Source: Crossaster papposus (lineage: Eukaryota; Echinodermata; Asteroidea; Velatida; Solasteridae). Taken from it: a stretch of DNA of 64,000 bases. Shown here piece after piece: positions 34,301 to 48,100 of the stretch. The stretch is from positions 1,674,001 through 1,738,000 of the forward strand of contig JBAIAA010000704.1 of assembly GCA_037893245.1 (NCBI GenBank). Reading direction: 5' to 3'. The first letter of the stretch is position 1. Every line of letters starts with the position of its first letter. The position numbers and the translations under genes are program-made. Under the pieces are notes generated by a model. The model was not told where the DNA came from. It saw only the letters and a list, made by a program, of their open reading frames with translations, and made no database searches.

Positions 34301-35589
34301 ATTTGCCAAGCTTTTCTAGCAAGTCACTATACCAGAAGTTATTCCAATTTAACTTTAATGGCAAACCAGTTTTCAATTGTGCGCAATATTGTTTAGTTTC
34401 ATCTGTTGGAAAATTGCAACAGTGAAAGTGATTTTCAGAATGGCCAAAAAGCATTCTGCGATTTTTAGTTTATCTGTAATTTGTTATTCCCACCCAAATT
34501 AAATTTTTCTTTCATTCCAAGTTTGGCCACGCAGCAGCACCCCCTCTTTGTTTCTACGTCGATTAGATTCTACTTCTTGTTTTCTGGCTATTTTGTATTA
34601 TTTATAGTCGCTCTCTGGTCAGAGAAAAGTAGGATTTATTCGCGTTGGCTCCCTTTTCATTGTCGTTCGTCTTTGTAATATTTTGTGCAAAAGAAGTAAA
34701 ACTGCCAGAGTTTATTTGTTTTGATCGATGTTTGCCGCGCTCTTGTAGAAACCCAATAAGCCACTATGTTGTTCGTGTTTTTTTGGTTTTGTTCAAAATA
34801 ATACATTGTACATACATTTTAAATATACAAATAAATTCTCTCATTTGTGGGGAGGGGTGGGAAAGGGTGGCAACGGTGTAACACACGTGTATCTTTGTTA
34901 CACCGGAGCTTATAAATTCGTTAAATTTGGGAGAGAATTTTAATTGTACATTGTAGCTTATCAGAGGGTTATTTCCCATCATCCCTTGTGCTTTTATAAT
35001 TGACCTTTGACCCATGGCGGCCATTATTTCTAGGCATTGATGTCATTTAGCTGGTCCACTGAGTGAATTGTATGGAAATTTGCATTATTTATTTAGAAGG
35101 TTTAAACTTCATTTGGACTGATTTTGAGAAGATTCCCCTAGGGACACAATTTTTAAAATACATTCAAGCATCAATTTAATCATGTACAGTGAACGGTTTG
35201 CTCTTTTGTACAAATTGTATTTTTCAAGTTGGTCCTCATTATAAATTCAAAATGGCCGCCATGTTAATAGGTCCATATATATTTATTTGTCTTTGTAGTT
35301 ACACAAAAAGGGCGTAATTTTAGAACTCGAAACCATGTTTTTTTCGCTCCCTTGGAGGAGTCTGTGGTTTAGAGCAAGTGATGAATTTAAATAAACCTAC
35401 ATGTTTTATCTTTATCAGCAATGTTATTAAGTTATTCTGATCCCAGAAATCTTGTTCGTGAGAATGGAATAAAAAAATTGACTTTGTGTTCATGCAAACA
35501 AGAGAAAAAGAAAACCTGCCTTTGATTTGTTTTTGTGTTGACTCAGATTAGTTCAATACACCCCCTTTTCAGAGAACCAATGAAATTGA
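31313..35589. other. Intergenic AT-rich DNA
   Basis: No gene recognised. Holds trinucleotide ATT/GAT runs near 33345-33365 and 33625-33650, a T run near 33486-33499, and a hairpin at 34188-34237 (listed). Part may be Ssdp 3'UTR if a later polyadenylation site is used. Confidence 0.5.
34188..34237. repeat. 16-bp hairpin followed by GAATTCTCC inverted words
   Basis: CGTGATTCGAGGCAAG at about 34195, then a short T-rich loop, then CTTGCCCCGAATCACG: paired with one mismatch. Immediately after, GGAGAATAATTCTGAATTCTCC and TGGAGAATTC form further symmetry up to about 34292. Confidence 0.65.
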
Positions 35590-35663
35590 CTGGAGCAAGA
35601 CTTGAACCCTGGACCTCCAGATTATCGTTCTGGTGCTCTTTCAAGTTATCCAGTCGGCCAGTC
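35590..35663 (-). mobile_element. tRNA-like SINE head, minus strand
   Basis: On the reverse strand GACTGGCCGACTGGATAAC, then GAGCACCAGAACGATAATC, then the B-box-containing GGTCCAGGGTTCAAGTC, closing with a CCAGTC end that can pair with the start. This resembles a decayed tRNA or the Pol III head of a SINE. Confidence 0.5.
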
Positions 35664-35711
35664 CTATGTTTAGTTCCCCAAAATAGTCAATACCCTTGTT
35701 CAGGGATACTA

Positions 35712-35951
35712 GTCGGAAGCAGGGATGTAGTCGAGTCCATCACAAGTCCCTGTAAGTCCCTGCAAGTTCATCACAAGTCCTTCAGTTCCAATTCAAATCA
35801 CAAGCTATTCAAATCAGCTTTGACAAAAGCATTCCTTTGTCATTGTTCAACAAGTTACTTATGAGTGGCTTTATGAATGGACTTGTGACTGGCTTCACGA
35901 AAGGACTTGTGAACGGACATGCAGGGACTCGACTACAACTCTGGTCAGAAG
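35712..35951. mobile_element. hAT-type MITE, 224 bp, 8-bp target duplication
   Basis: Element 35720-35943 begins CAGGGATGTAGTCGAGTCC and ends GACTCGACTACAACTCTG, inverted. Flanks GTCGGAAG and GTCAGAAG are an 8-bp duplication with one change. Sub-terminal CAAGTCC and GGACTTG repeats mirror each other. CAGGG termini plus 8-bp duplications are the hAT signature. Confidence 0.85.
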
Positions 35952-36289
35952 CCATAAACCCGTAATTTCCAAATGGCCGGGGATCACACCCCAAGTCACA
36001 ATACTAGCAACAGTAGCAATGTGTTTTTTTTTCAACAAAAATGTATACCAAGCACAATATCAAACCCAGGGACTCCCCCTCCCCTACACTCTATAGACTA
36101 TTGTTACCTAACCCACCCCCATCAAAACCTAAAAAGAAATCCTGAGAAACCCAATGAGGGCGTTCCCTCCATCTCATAAATTGCTTCATATTGAAAAAAT
36201 ATATAAATTCTGCACATTTAAATAAAAATAATAGGTCAACATATTTTGTTTTTCATACAAAAATCAAACGCTGAGCAAATTTATATTAA

Positions 36290-39197
36290 AATGCAAGGCC
36301 CTTACAATTTTAAGTCCATATAAGTTTTTGAAAAAGTCAATGTTGGCCGTTTTTTTATTAATATGCAAGTCTAACCCCTTACAAAAAATAATTTTCAAAA
36401 GAGTCAAATTTTGCCCATTTGATGATATGAACTGGCTGATGGTTGCCGAGGTGCGGCAGGCAGCAAATACTAACATGAATTGTTGGGGTGATTTGAGACA
36501 TTTTCGAAACAAATCATATTTTGGCCTAATTTTAATAAAAAATGCAAGGCTAACCCCTTTACAAATTCATTTTGGGGCGATTTGAATTTTTTTTGGAACA
36601 AATCATACTATGGACTAATTTTAATAAAAATTCAAGGCTAACCCCTTTACAAATTCATTTTGGGGAGATTTGAGACATTTTTGGAACAAGTCACATTATG
36701 GCCTAGTTTTAATATAAATGCAAGGCTTACCCCTTACAAATTAATTGTTGGGATGATTTGAGACATTTTGGAAAAAATCATATATTGGCCTAATTTCCAA
36801 ACAAATGCAAGACTAACCCCTTCCAAATACATTTTGGGGTGATTTGAGACATTTTTGGAACAAATCATATATTGCACTTATTTCCATACAAATGCAAGGC
36901 TAACACCTTACAAATACATTTTGGGGTGATTTGAGATATTTTTGGAACAAATCATATATTGGCCTAATTTCCAAACAAATGCAAGACTAACCCCTTACAA
37001 ATACATTTTGGGGTGATTTGAGACATTTTTGGAACAAATCATATATTGGACTTATTTCCATACAAATGCAAGGCTAACACCTTATACCCCCGTCACACCG
37101 GACTGGCGTCCTTACTGCGTCCTAAAATGGAGGACGTCGATGGTCGCCGTGAGAACCCCAATCCTTTTTCTTTAAAATATCAAGATTTCGGTCACCCGTC
37201 ACACCGGGGTCCTGTGCTCCGCGATCTGTACGTCTACTCGGCGTCCCCACGGCGTTCTCACCACGACCTTACCGCGTCCTTGGCGTTTCTATTGAGTTTG
37301 CACGGCGTCCCCACGGCAATCATCGGCGACCTCACGGCGTTTTTGGCGTTTCTACCACGACCTTAAGGACGCCATAGACGTGGTGGGGTCGTGGTAAGAA
37401 CCCCATAGACATGGTAAGGACGCAGTATAGGTCGCCGCGGGGTCCACGATCCATTTATTCGCGTCTCCAAGGCGACCCTACCACGTCCATACTGCGTCCC
37501 TAGGGCGTCCTTCGAGTTCCTACTGCGTTGCTACCGCGACCATGGCGACCCCAGGGCGATCCCACCGCGTCCTGAGCCAGGACGCCAAACCTCGGCGTTT
37601 ACTTTGAACATGTCCGAAGTAAACGCCGTCGCTCTGCGACCTTCGGCGTCCTTGGGGTCCCCACGGCGTCCTTCTGCGTTCTCACCACGACCCCGCGGCG
37701 TCCATGGCGTCCCTACCGCGTCCTGGGTCGCCGTAGGAACGCAGTAAGGACGCCAGTCCGGTGTGACGGGGGTATTACAAATACATTTTGGGGTGATTTG
37801 AGATATTTGGGAACAAATCATATTTTAGCCTAATTTGAATAAAAATACAAGGTTAACCCCTTACAAATACATTTTGGGACGATTTGAGACAATTTTGGAA
37901 CAAATCACATTTTGGCCTAATTTGAATACAAATGCAAGGCTAACCCCTTACAAATTAATTGTTGGGGTGATTTGAGACATTTTCGGAACAAATAACATTT
38001 TAGCCTAATTTGAATACAAATGCAAGGCTAACCCCTTACAAATACATTTTGGGACAATTTAAGACTTTTTAGAACAAATCACATTTTGGCCTAATTTGAA
38101 TAAAAATGCAAGGCTAACCCCTTACAAATACATTTTGGGGGGATTTAAGACATTTTTAGAGCAAATCATATTTTGGCCTAATTTGAATAAAAATGCAAGG
38201 CTAACCCCTTACAAATTAATTGTTGGGGTGATTTGAGACATTTGTGGAACAAATCATATTTTGGCCTAATTTGAATACAAATGCAAGGCTAACTAACCCC
38301 TTACAAATACATTTTGGGGCGATTTGAGACAATTTTGGAACAAATCATATTTTAGCCTAATTTGAATAAAAATGCAAGGCTTACCCCTTACAAATGCATT
38401 TTGGGGTGATTTAAGACATTTTTAGAACAAATCATATTTGGCCTAATTTCAATACAAATGCAAGGCTAACCCCTTACAAATACATTTTGGGGCGATTTGA
38501 GACAATTTTGGAACAAATCACATTTTGGCCTAATTTGAATACAAATGCAAGGCTAACCCCTTACAAATTAATTGTTAGGGTCATTTGAGACATTTTTGGA
38601 ACAAATCATATTTGGCCTAATTTGAATACAAATGCAAGGCTAACCCCTTACAAATACATTTTGGGGTGATTTAAGACATTTTTAGAACAAATCACATTTT
38701 GGCATAATTTGAATAAAAATGCAAGGCTAACCCCTTACAAATACATTTTGGGGCGATTTGAGACATTTTTGGAACAAATCATATTTTGGCCTAATTTGAA
38801 TAAAAATGCAAGGCTTACCCCTTACAAATGCATTTTGGGGTGATTTAAGACATTTTTAGAACAAATCACATTTTGGCATAATTTGAATAAAAATGCAAGG
38901 CTAACCCCTTACAAATACATTTTGGGGCGATTTGAGACAATTTTGGAACAAATCACATTTTGGCCTAATTTGAATAAAAATGCAAGGCTAACCCCTTACA
39001 AATTAATTGTTGGGGTGATTTGAGACATTTTTCGGAACAAATCATATTTTGGCCTAACTTGAATACAAATGCAAGGTTTACCCCTTACAAATGCATTTTG
39101 GGGTGATTTAAGACATTTTTAGAACAAATCACATTGAATCAATTTGAATAACAATGTAAGGCTAACCCCTTACAAATACATTTTGGGGTGATTTGAG
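36290..39197 (+). repeat. Left satellite arm (forward orientation)
   Basis: Monomers read AAGGCTAACCCCTTACAAAT on the plus strand. Copies before about 36540 are diverged and the arm is more variable than the right arm. It is interrupted by the GC-rich element at 37085-37774. Confidence 0.93.
37082..37777. mobile_element. 690-bp GC-rich TIR element inside the satellite
   Basis: Termini TACCCCCGTCACACCGGACT and its exact complement, identical for about 36 bases, flanked by TTA on both sides (37082-37084 and 37775-37777). The satellite monomer resumes directly after it. The interior is GC-rich and full of GGCGTCC / GGACGCC words that can fold back. TTA duplication fits PIF/Harbinger-like insertion. 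No coding capacity; its long open frames result from GC content. Confidence 0.88.
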
Positions 39198-42100
39198 ACT
39201 TATTTGTAAGGGGTTAGCCTTGCATTTTTATGAAAATTAAGACAATGCATGATTTGTTCCAAAAATGTCTTAAATCACCCCAAAATGAATTTGTAAGGGG
39301 TTAGCCTTGCATTTATATTAAAACTAGGCCAAAATATGATTTGTTCCAAAACTGTCTCAAATCACCCCAAAATGTATTTGTAAGGGGTTAGTTAGCCTTG
39401 CATGTATATTAAAACTAGGCCAAAATATGATTTGTTTCAAAAATGTCTCAAATCAGCCCAAAATGTATTTGTAAGGGGTTAGCCTTGCATTTATATTAAA
39501 ACTAGGCCAAAATATGATTTGTTTCAAAAATGTCTCAAATCACCCCAAATGTATTTGTAAGGGGTTAGGGGTTAGCCTTGCATGTATATTAAAACTAGGC
39601 CAAAATATGATTTGTTCCAAAAATGTCTCAAATCACCCCAAAATGTATTTGTAAGGGGTTAGCCTTGCATTTTTATGAAAATTAAGATGATGCATGATTT
39701 GTTCCAAAAATGTCTTAAATCACCCCAAAAAGAATTTGTAAGGGGTTAGCCTTGCATTTATATTAAAACTAGGCCAAAATATGATTTGTTCCAAAAATGT
39801 CTCAAATCACCCCAAAATGTATTTGTAAGGGGTTAGCCTTGCATTTATATTAAAACTAGGCCAAAATATGATTTGTTCCAAAAATGTCTCAAATCACCCA
39901 AAATGTATTTGTAAGGGGTTAGCCTTGCATTTATATTAAAACTAGGCCAAAATATGATTTGTTCCAAAAATGTATAAAATCACCCCAAATGTATTTGTAA
40001 GGGGTTAGCCTTGCATGTATATTAAAACTAGGCCAAAATATGATTTGTTCCAAAAATGTCTCAAATCACCCCAAAATGTATTTGTAAGGGGTTAGCCTTG
40101 CATTTTTATGAAAATTAAGATGATGCATGATTTGTTCCAAAAATGTCTTAAATCACCCCAAAAAGAATTTTTAAGGGGTTAGCCTTGCATTTATATTAAA
40201 ACTAGGCCAAAATATGATTTGTTCCAAAAATGTCTCAAATCACCCCAAAATGTATTTGTAAGGGGTTAGCCTTGCATTTATATTAAAACTAGGCCAAAAT
40301 ATGATTTGTTCCAAAAATATCTCAAATCAGCCCAAAATGTATTTGTAAGGGGTTAGCCTTGCATTTTTATGAAAATTAAGACAATGCATGATTTGTTCCA
40401 AAAATGTCTTAAATCACCCCAAAAGGAATTTGTAAAAGCCTTGCATTTATATTAAAACTAGGCCAAAATATGATTTGTTCCAAAAATGTCTCAAATCACC
40501 CTAAAATGTATTTGTAAGGGGTTAGCCTTGCATTTTTATGAAAATTAAGACAATGCATGATTTTTTCCAAAAATGTCTTAAATCACCCCAAAAAGATTTT
40601 GTAAGTGGTTAGCCTTGCATTTATATTAAAACTAGGCCAAAATATGATTTGTTCCAAAAATGTCTCAAATCAGCCCAAAATGTATTTGTAAGGGGTTAGC
40701 CTTGCATTTTTATGAAAATTAAGACAATGCATGATTTGTTCCAAAAATGTCTTAAATCATCCCAAAAGAATTTGTAAGGGGTTAGCCTTGCATTTATATT
40801 AAAACTAGGCCAAAATATGATTTGTTCCAAAAATGTCTCAAATCACCCTAAAATGTATTTGTAAGGGGTTAGCCTTGCATTTATATTAAAACTAGGCCAA
40901 AATATGATTTGTTCCAAAAATGTCTCAAATCACCCAAAATGTATTTGTAAGGGGTTAGCCTTGCATTTATATTAAAACTAGGCCAAAATATGATTTGTTT
41001 CAAAAATGTATGAAATCACCCCAAAATGTATTTGTAAGGGGTTAGCCTTGCATTTTTATGAAAATTAAGACATTGCATGATTTGTTCCAAAAATGTCTTA
41101 AATCACCCCAAAAGGAATTTGTAAAAGCCTTGCATTTATATTAAAACTAGGCCAAAATATGATTTGTTCCAAAAATGTCTCAAATCACCCTAAAATGTAT
41201 TTGTAAGGGGTTAGCCTTGCATTTTTATGAAAATTAAGACAATGCATGATTTTTTCCAAAAATGTCTTAAATCACCCCAAAAAGATTTTGTAAGTGGTTA
41301 GCCTTGCATTTCTATTAAAACTAGGCCAAAATATGATTTGTTCCAAAAATGTCTCAAATCAGCCCAAAATGTATTTATGAAAATTAAGACAATGCATGAT
41401 TTGTTCCAAAAATGTCTTAAATCATCCCAAAAGAATTTGTAAGGGGTTAGCCTTGCATTTATATTAAAACTAGGCCAAAATATGATTTGTTCCAAAAATG
41501 TCTCAAATCACCCTAAAATGTATTTGTAAGGGGTTAGCCTTGCATTTATATTAAAACTAGGCCAAAATATGATTTGTTCCAAAAATGTATGAAATCACCC
41601 CAAAATGTATTTGTAAGGGGTTAGCCTTGCATTTATATTAAAACTAGGCCAAAATATGATTTGTTCCAAAAATGTCTCAAATCACCCCAAATGTATTTGT
41701 AAGGGGTTAGGGGTTAGCCTTGCATGTATATTAAAACTAGGCCAAAATATGATTTGTTCCAAAAATGTCTCAAATCACCCCAAAATGTATTTGTAAGGGG
41801 TTAGCCTTGCATTTATATTAAAACTAGGCCAAAATATGATTTGTTCCAAAAATGTCTCAAATCACCCCAAAATGTATTTGTAAGGGGTTAGCCTTGCATT
41901 TATATTAAAACTAGGCCAAAATATGATTTGTTCCAAAAATATCTCAAATCAGCCCAAAATGTATTTGTAAGGGGTTAGCCTTGCATTTTTATGAAAATTA
42001 AGATGATGCATGATTTGTTCCAAAAATGTCTTAAATCACCCCAAAAAGAATTTGTAAGGGGTTAGCCTTGCATTTTTATGAAAATTAAGACAATGCATGA

Positions 42101-45100
42101 TTTGTTCCAAAAATGTCTTAAATCACCCCAAAAGGAATTTGTAAAAGCCTTGCATTTATATTAAAACTAGGCCAAAATATGATTTGTTCCAAAAATGTCT
42201 CAAATCACCCCAAAATGTATTTGTAAGGGGTTAGCCTTGCATTTATATTAAAACTAGGCCAAAATATGATTTGTTCCAAAAATATCTCAAATCAGCCCAA
42301 AATGTATTTGTAAGGGGTTAGCCTTGCATTTTTATGAAAATTAAGACAATGCATGATTTGTTCCAAAAATGTCTTAAATCACCCCAAAAGGAATTTGTAA
42401 AAGCCTTGCATTTATATTAAAACTAGGCCAAAATATGATTTGTTCCAAAAATGTCTCAAATCACCCCAAAATGTATTTGTAAGGGGTTAGCCTTGCATTT
42501 ATATTAAAACTAGGCCAAAATATGATTTGTTCCAAAAATGTCTCAAATCACCCCAAAATGTATTTGTAAGGGGTTAGCCTTGCATTTATATTAAAACTAG
42601 GCCAAAATATGATTTGTTCCAAAAATATCTCAAATCAGCCCAAAATGTATTTGTAAGGGGTTAGCCTTGCATTTTTATGAAAATTAAGACAATGCATGAT
42701 TTGTTCCAAAAATGTCTTAAATCATCCCAAAAGAATTTGTAAGGGGTTAGCCTTGCATTTATATTAAAACTAGGCCAAAATATGATTTGTTCCAAAAATG
42801 TCTCAAATCACCCTAAAATGTATTTGTAAGGGGTTAGCCTTGCATTTATATTAAAACTAGGCCAAAATATGATTTGTTCCAAAAATGTATGAAATCAGCC
42901 CAAAATGTATTTGTAAGGGGTTAGCCTTGCATTTATATTAAAACTAGGCCAAAATATGATTTGTTCCAAAAATGTATAAAATCACCCCAAATGTATTTGT
43001 AAGGGGTTAGCCTTGCATGTATATTAAAACTAGGCCAAAATATGATTTGTTCCAAAAATGTCTCAAATCACCCCAAAATGTATTTGTAAGGGGTTAGCCT
43101 TGCATTTTTATGAAAATTAAGATGATGCATGATTTGTTCCAAAAATGTCTTAAATCACCCCAAAAAGAATTTTTAAGGGGTTAGCCTTGCATTTATATTA
43201 AAACTAGGCCAAAATATGATTTGTTCCAAAAATGTCTCAAATCACCCCAAAATGTATTTGTAAGGGGTTAGCCTTGCATTTTTATGAAAATTAAGACAAT
43301 GCATGATTTGTTCCAAAAATGTCTTAAATCACCCCAAAAGGAATTTGTAAAAGCCTTGCATTTATATTAAAACTAGGCCAAAATATGATTTGTTCCAAAA
43401 ATGTCTCAAATCACCCTAAAATGTATTTGTAAGGGGTTAGCCTTGCATTTTTATGAAAATTAAGACAATGCATGATTTTTTCCAAAAATGTCTTAAATCA
43501 CCCCAAAAAGATTTTGTAAGTGGTTAGCCTTGCATTTATATTAAAACTAGGCCAAAATATGATTTGTTCCAAAAATGTCTCAAATCAGCCCAAAATGTAT
43601 TTGTAAGGGGTTAGCCTTGCATTTTTATGAAAATTAAGACAATGCATGATTTGTTCCAAAAATGTCTTAAATCATCCCAAAAGAATTTGTAAGGGGTTAG
43701 CCTTGCATTTATATTAAAACTAGGCCAAAATATGATTTGTTCCAAAAATGTCTCAAATCACCCTAAAATGTATTTGTAAGGGGTTAGCCTTGCATTTATA
43801 TTAAAACTAGGCCAAAATATGATTTGTTCCAAAAATGTCTCAAATCACCCAAAATGTATTTGTAAGGGGTTAGCCTTGCATTTATATTAAAACTAGGCCA
43901 AAATATGATTTGTTTCAAAAATGTATGAAATCACCCCAAAATGTATTTGTAAGGGGTTAGCCTTGCATTTATATTAAAACTAGGCCAAAATATGATTTGT
44001 TCCAAAAATATCTCAAATCAGCCCAAAATGTATTTGTAAGGGGTTAGCCTTGCATTTTTATGAAAATTAAGACATTGCATGATTTGTTCCAAAAATGTCT
44101 TAAATCACCCCAAAAGGAATTTGTAAAAGCCTTGCATTTATATTAAAACTAGGCCAAAATATGATTTGTTCCAAAAATGTCTCAAATCACCCTAAAATGT
44201 ATTTGTAAGGGGTTAGCCTTGCATTTTTATGAAAATTAAGACAATGCATGATTTTTTCCAAAAATGTCTTAAATCACCCCAAAAAGATTTTGTAAGTGGT
44301 TAGCCTTGCATTTCTATTAAAACTAGGCCAAAATATGATTTGTTCCAAAAATGTCTCAAATCAGCCCAAAATGTATTTATGAAAATTAAGACAATGCATG
44401 ATTTGTTCCAAAAATGTCTTAAATCATCCCAAAAGAATTTGTAAAGGGTTAGCCTTGCATTTATATTAAAACTAGGCCAAAATATGATTTGTTCCAAAAA
44501 TGTCTCAAATCACCCTAAAATGTATTTGTAAGGGGTTAGCCTTGCATTTATATTAAAACTAGGCCAAAATATGATTTGTTCCAAAAATGTATGAAATCAC
44601 CCCAAAATGTATTTGTAAGGGGTTAGCCTTGCATTTATATTAAAACTAGGCCAAAATATGATTTGTTCCAAAAATGTCTCAAATCACCCCAAATGTATTT
44701 GTAAGGGGTTAGGGGTTAGCCTTGCATGTATATTAAAACTAGGCCAAAATATGATTTGTTCCAAAAATGTCTCAAATCACCCCAAAATGTATTTGTAAGG
44801 GGTTAGCCTTGCATTTATATTAAAACTAGGCCAAAATATGATTTGTTCCAAAAATGTCTCAAATCACCCCAAAATGTATTTGTAAGGGGTTAGCCTTGCA
44901 TTTATATTAAAACTAGGCCAAAATATGATTTGTTCCAAAAATATCTCAAATCAGCCCAAAATGTATTTGTAAGGGGTTAGCCTTGCATTTTTATGAAAAT
45001 TAAGATGATGCATGATTTCTTCCAAAAATGTCTTAAATCACCCCAAAAAGAATTTGTAAGGGGTTAGCCTTGCATTTTTATGAAAATTAAGACAATGCAT

Positions 45101-48100
45101 GATTTGTTCCAAAAATGTCTTAAATCACCCCAAAAGGAATTTGTAAAAGCCTTGCATTTATATTAAAACTAGGCCAAAATATGATTTGTTCCAAAAATGT
45201 CTCAAATCACCCCAAAATGTATTTGTAAGGGGTTAGCCTTGCATTTATATTAAAACTAGGCCAAAATATGATTTGTTCCAAAAATATCTCAAATCAGCCC
45301 AAAATGTATTTGTAAGGGGTTAGCCTTGCATTTTTATGAAAATTAAGACAATGCATGATTTGTTCCAAAAATGTCTTAAATCACCCCAAAAGGAATTTGT
45401 AAAAGCCTTGCATTTATATTAAAACTAGGCCAAAATATGATTTGTTCCAAAAATGTCTCAAATCACCCCAAAATGTATTTGTAAGGGGTTAGCCTTGCAT
45501 TTATATTAAAACTAGGCCAAAATATGATTTGTTCCAAAAATGTCTCAAATCACCCCAAAATGTATTTGTAAGGGGTTAGCCTTGCATTTATATTAAAACT
45601 AGGCCAAAATATGATTTGTTCCAAAAATATCTCAAATCAGCCCAAAATGTATTTGTAAGGGGTTAGCCTTGCATTTTTATGAAAATTAAGACAATGCATG
45701 ATTTGTTCCAAAAATGTCTTAAATCACCCAAAATGTATTTGTAAGGGGTTAGCCTTGCATTTATATTAAAACTAGGCCAAAATATGATTTGTTCCAAAAA
45801 TGTATGAAATCACCCCAAAATGTATTTGTAAGGGGTTAGCCTTGCATTTATATTGAAACTAGGCCAAAATATGATTTGTTCCAAAAATATCTCAAATCAG
45901 CCCAAAATGTATTTGTAAGGGGTTAGCCTTGCATTTTTATGAAAATTAAGACATTGCATGATTTGTTCCAAAAATGTCTTAAATCACCCCAAAAGGAATT
46001 TGTAAAAGCCTTGCATTTATATTAAAACTAGGCCAAAATATGATTTGTTCCAAAAATGTCTCAAATCACCCTAAAATGTATTTGTAAGGGGTTAGCCTTG
46101 CATTTTTATGAAAATTAAGACAATGCATGATTTTTTCCAAAAATGTCTTAAATCACCCCAAAAAGATTTTGTAAGTGGTTAGCCTTGCATTTCTATTAAA
46201 ACTAGGCCAAAATATGATTTGTTCCAAAAATGTCTCAAATCAGCCCAAAATGTATTTATGAAAATTAAGACAATGCATGATTTGTTCCAAAAATGTCTTA
46301 AATCATCCCAAAAGAATTTGTAAGGGGTTAGCCTTGCATTTATATTAAAACTAGGCCAAAATATGATTTGTTCCAAAAATGTCTCAAATCACCCTAAAAT
46401 GTATTTGTAAGGGGTTAGCCTTGCATTTATATTAAAACTAGGCCAAAATATGATTTGTTCCAAAAATGTCTCAAATCACCCAAAATGTATTTGTAAGGGG
46501 TTAGCCTTGCATTTATATTAAAACTAGGCCAAAATATGATTTGTTCCAAAAATGTATGAAATCACCCCAAAATGTATTTGTAAGGGGTTAGCCTTGCATT
46601 TATATTAAAACTAGGCCAAAATATGATTTGTTCCAAAAATGTCTCAAATCACCCCAAATGTATTTGTAAGGGGTTAGGGGTTAGCCTTGCATGTATATTA
46701 AAACTAGGCCAAAATATGATTTGTTCCAAAAATGTCTCAAATCACCCCAAAATGTATTTGTAAGGGGTTAGCCTTGCATTTATATTAAAACTAGGCCAAA
46801 ATATGATTTGTTCCAAAAATGTCTCAAATCACCCCAAAATGTATTTGTAAGGGGTTAGCCTTGCATTTATATTAAAACTAGGCCAAAATATGATTTGTTC
46901 CAAAAATATCTCAAATCAGCCCAAAATGTATTTGTAAGGGGTTAGCCTTGCATTTTTATGAAAATTAAGATGATGCATGATTTGTTCCAAAAATGTCTTA
47001 AATCACCCCAAAAAGAATTTGTAAGGGGTTAGCCTTGCATTTTTATGAAAATTAAGACAATGCATGATTTGTTCCAAAAATGTCTTAAATCACCCCAAAA
47101 GGAATTTGTAAAAGCCTTGCATTTATATTAAAACTAGGCCAAAATATGATTTGTTCCAAAAATGTCTCAAATCACCCCAAAATGTATTTGTAAGGGGTTA
47201 GCCTTGCATTTATATTAAAACTAGGCCAAAATATGATTTGTTCCAAAAATATCTCAAATCAGCCCAAAATGTATTTGTAAGGGGTTAGCCTTGCATTTTT
47301 ATGAAAATTAAGACAATGCATGATTTGTTCCAAAAATGTCTTAAATCACCCCAAAAGGAATTTGTAAAAGCCTTGCATTTATATTAAAACTAGGCCAAAA
47401 TATGATTTGTTCCAAAAATGTCTCAAATCACCCCAAAATGTATTTGTAAGGGGTTAGCCTTGCATTTATATTAAAACTAGGCCAAAATATGATTTGTTCC
47501 AAAAATGTCTCAAATCACCCCAAAATGTATTTGTAAGGGGTTAGCCTTGCATTTATATTAAAACTAGGCCAAAATATGATTTGTTCCAAAAATATCTCAA
47601 ATCAGCCCAAAATGTATTTGTAAGGGGTTAGCCTTGCATTTTTATGAAAATTAAGACAATGCATGATTTGTTCCAAAAATGTCTTAAATCATCCCAAAAG
47701 AATTTGTAAGGGGTTAGCCTTGCATTTATATTAAAACTAGGCCAAAATATGATTTGTTCCAAAAATGTCTCAAATCACCCTAAAATGTATTTGTAAGGGG
47801 TTAGCCTTGCATTTATATTAAAACTAGGCCAAAATATGATTTGTTCCAAAAATGTATGAAATCAGCCCAAAATGTATTTGTAAGGGGTTAGCCTTGCATT
47901 TTTATTAAAACTAGGCCAAAATATGATTTGTTCCAAAAATGTCTCAAATCACCCCAAAATGTATTTGTAAGGGGTTAGCCTTGCATTTATATTAAAACTA
48001 GGCCAAAATATGATTTGTTCCAAAAATATCTCAAATCAGCCCAAAATGTATTTGTAAGGGGTTAGCCTTGCATTTTTATGAAAATTAAGATGATGCATGA

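Noticed and set aside
35590-35663. Functional tRNA gene
   Set aside because: B-box and arms are present but the cloverleaf is imperfect and the context is repeats; called a SINE head or relic instead.
37046-37821. Two frames of about 100 codons
   Set aside because: They lie in the GC-rich TIR element, where stops are rare; no transposase motif.
41298-46376. Three near-identical 65-codon minus frames at 41298, 44300 and 46179
   Set aside because: They are the same satellite monomers repeated by the higher-order structure, not a gene family.
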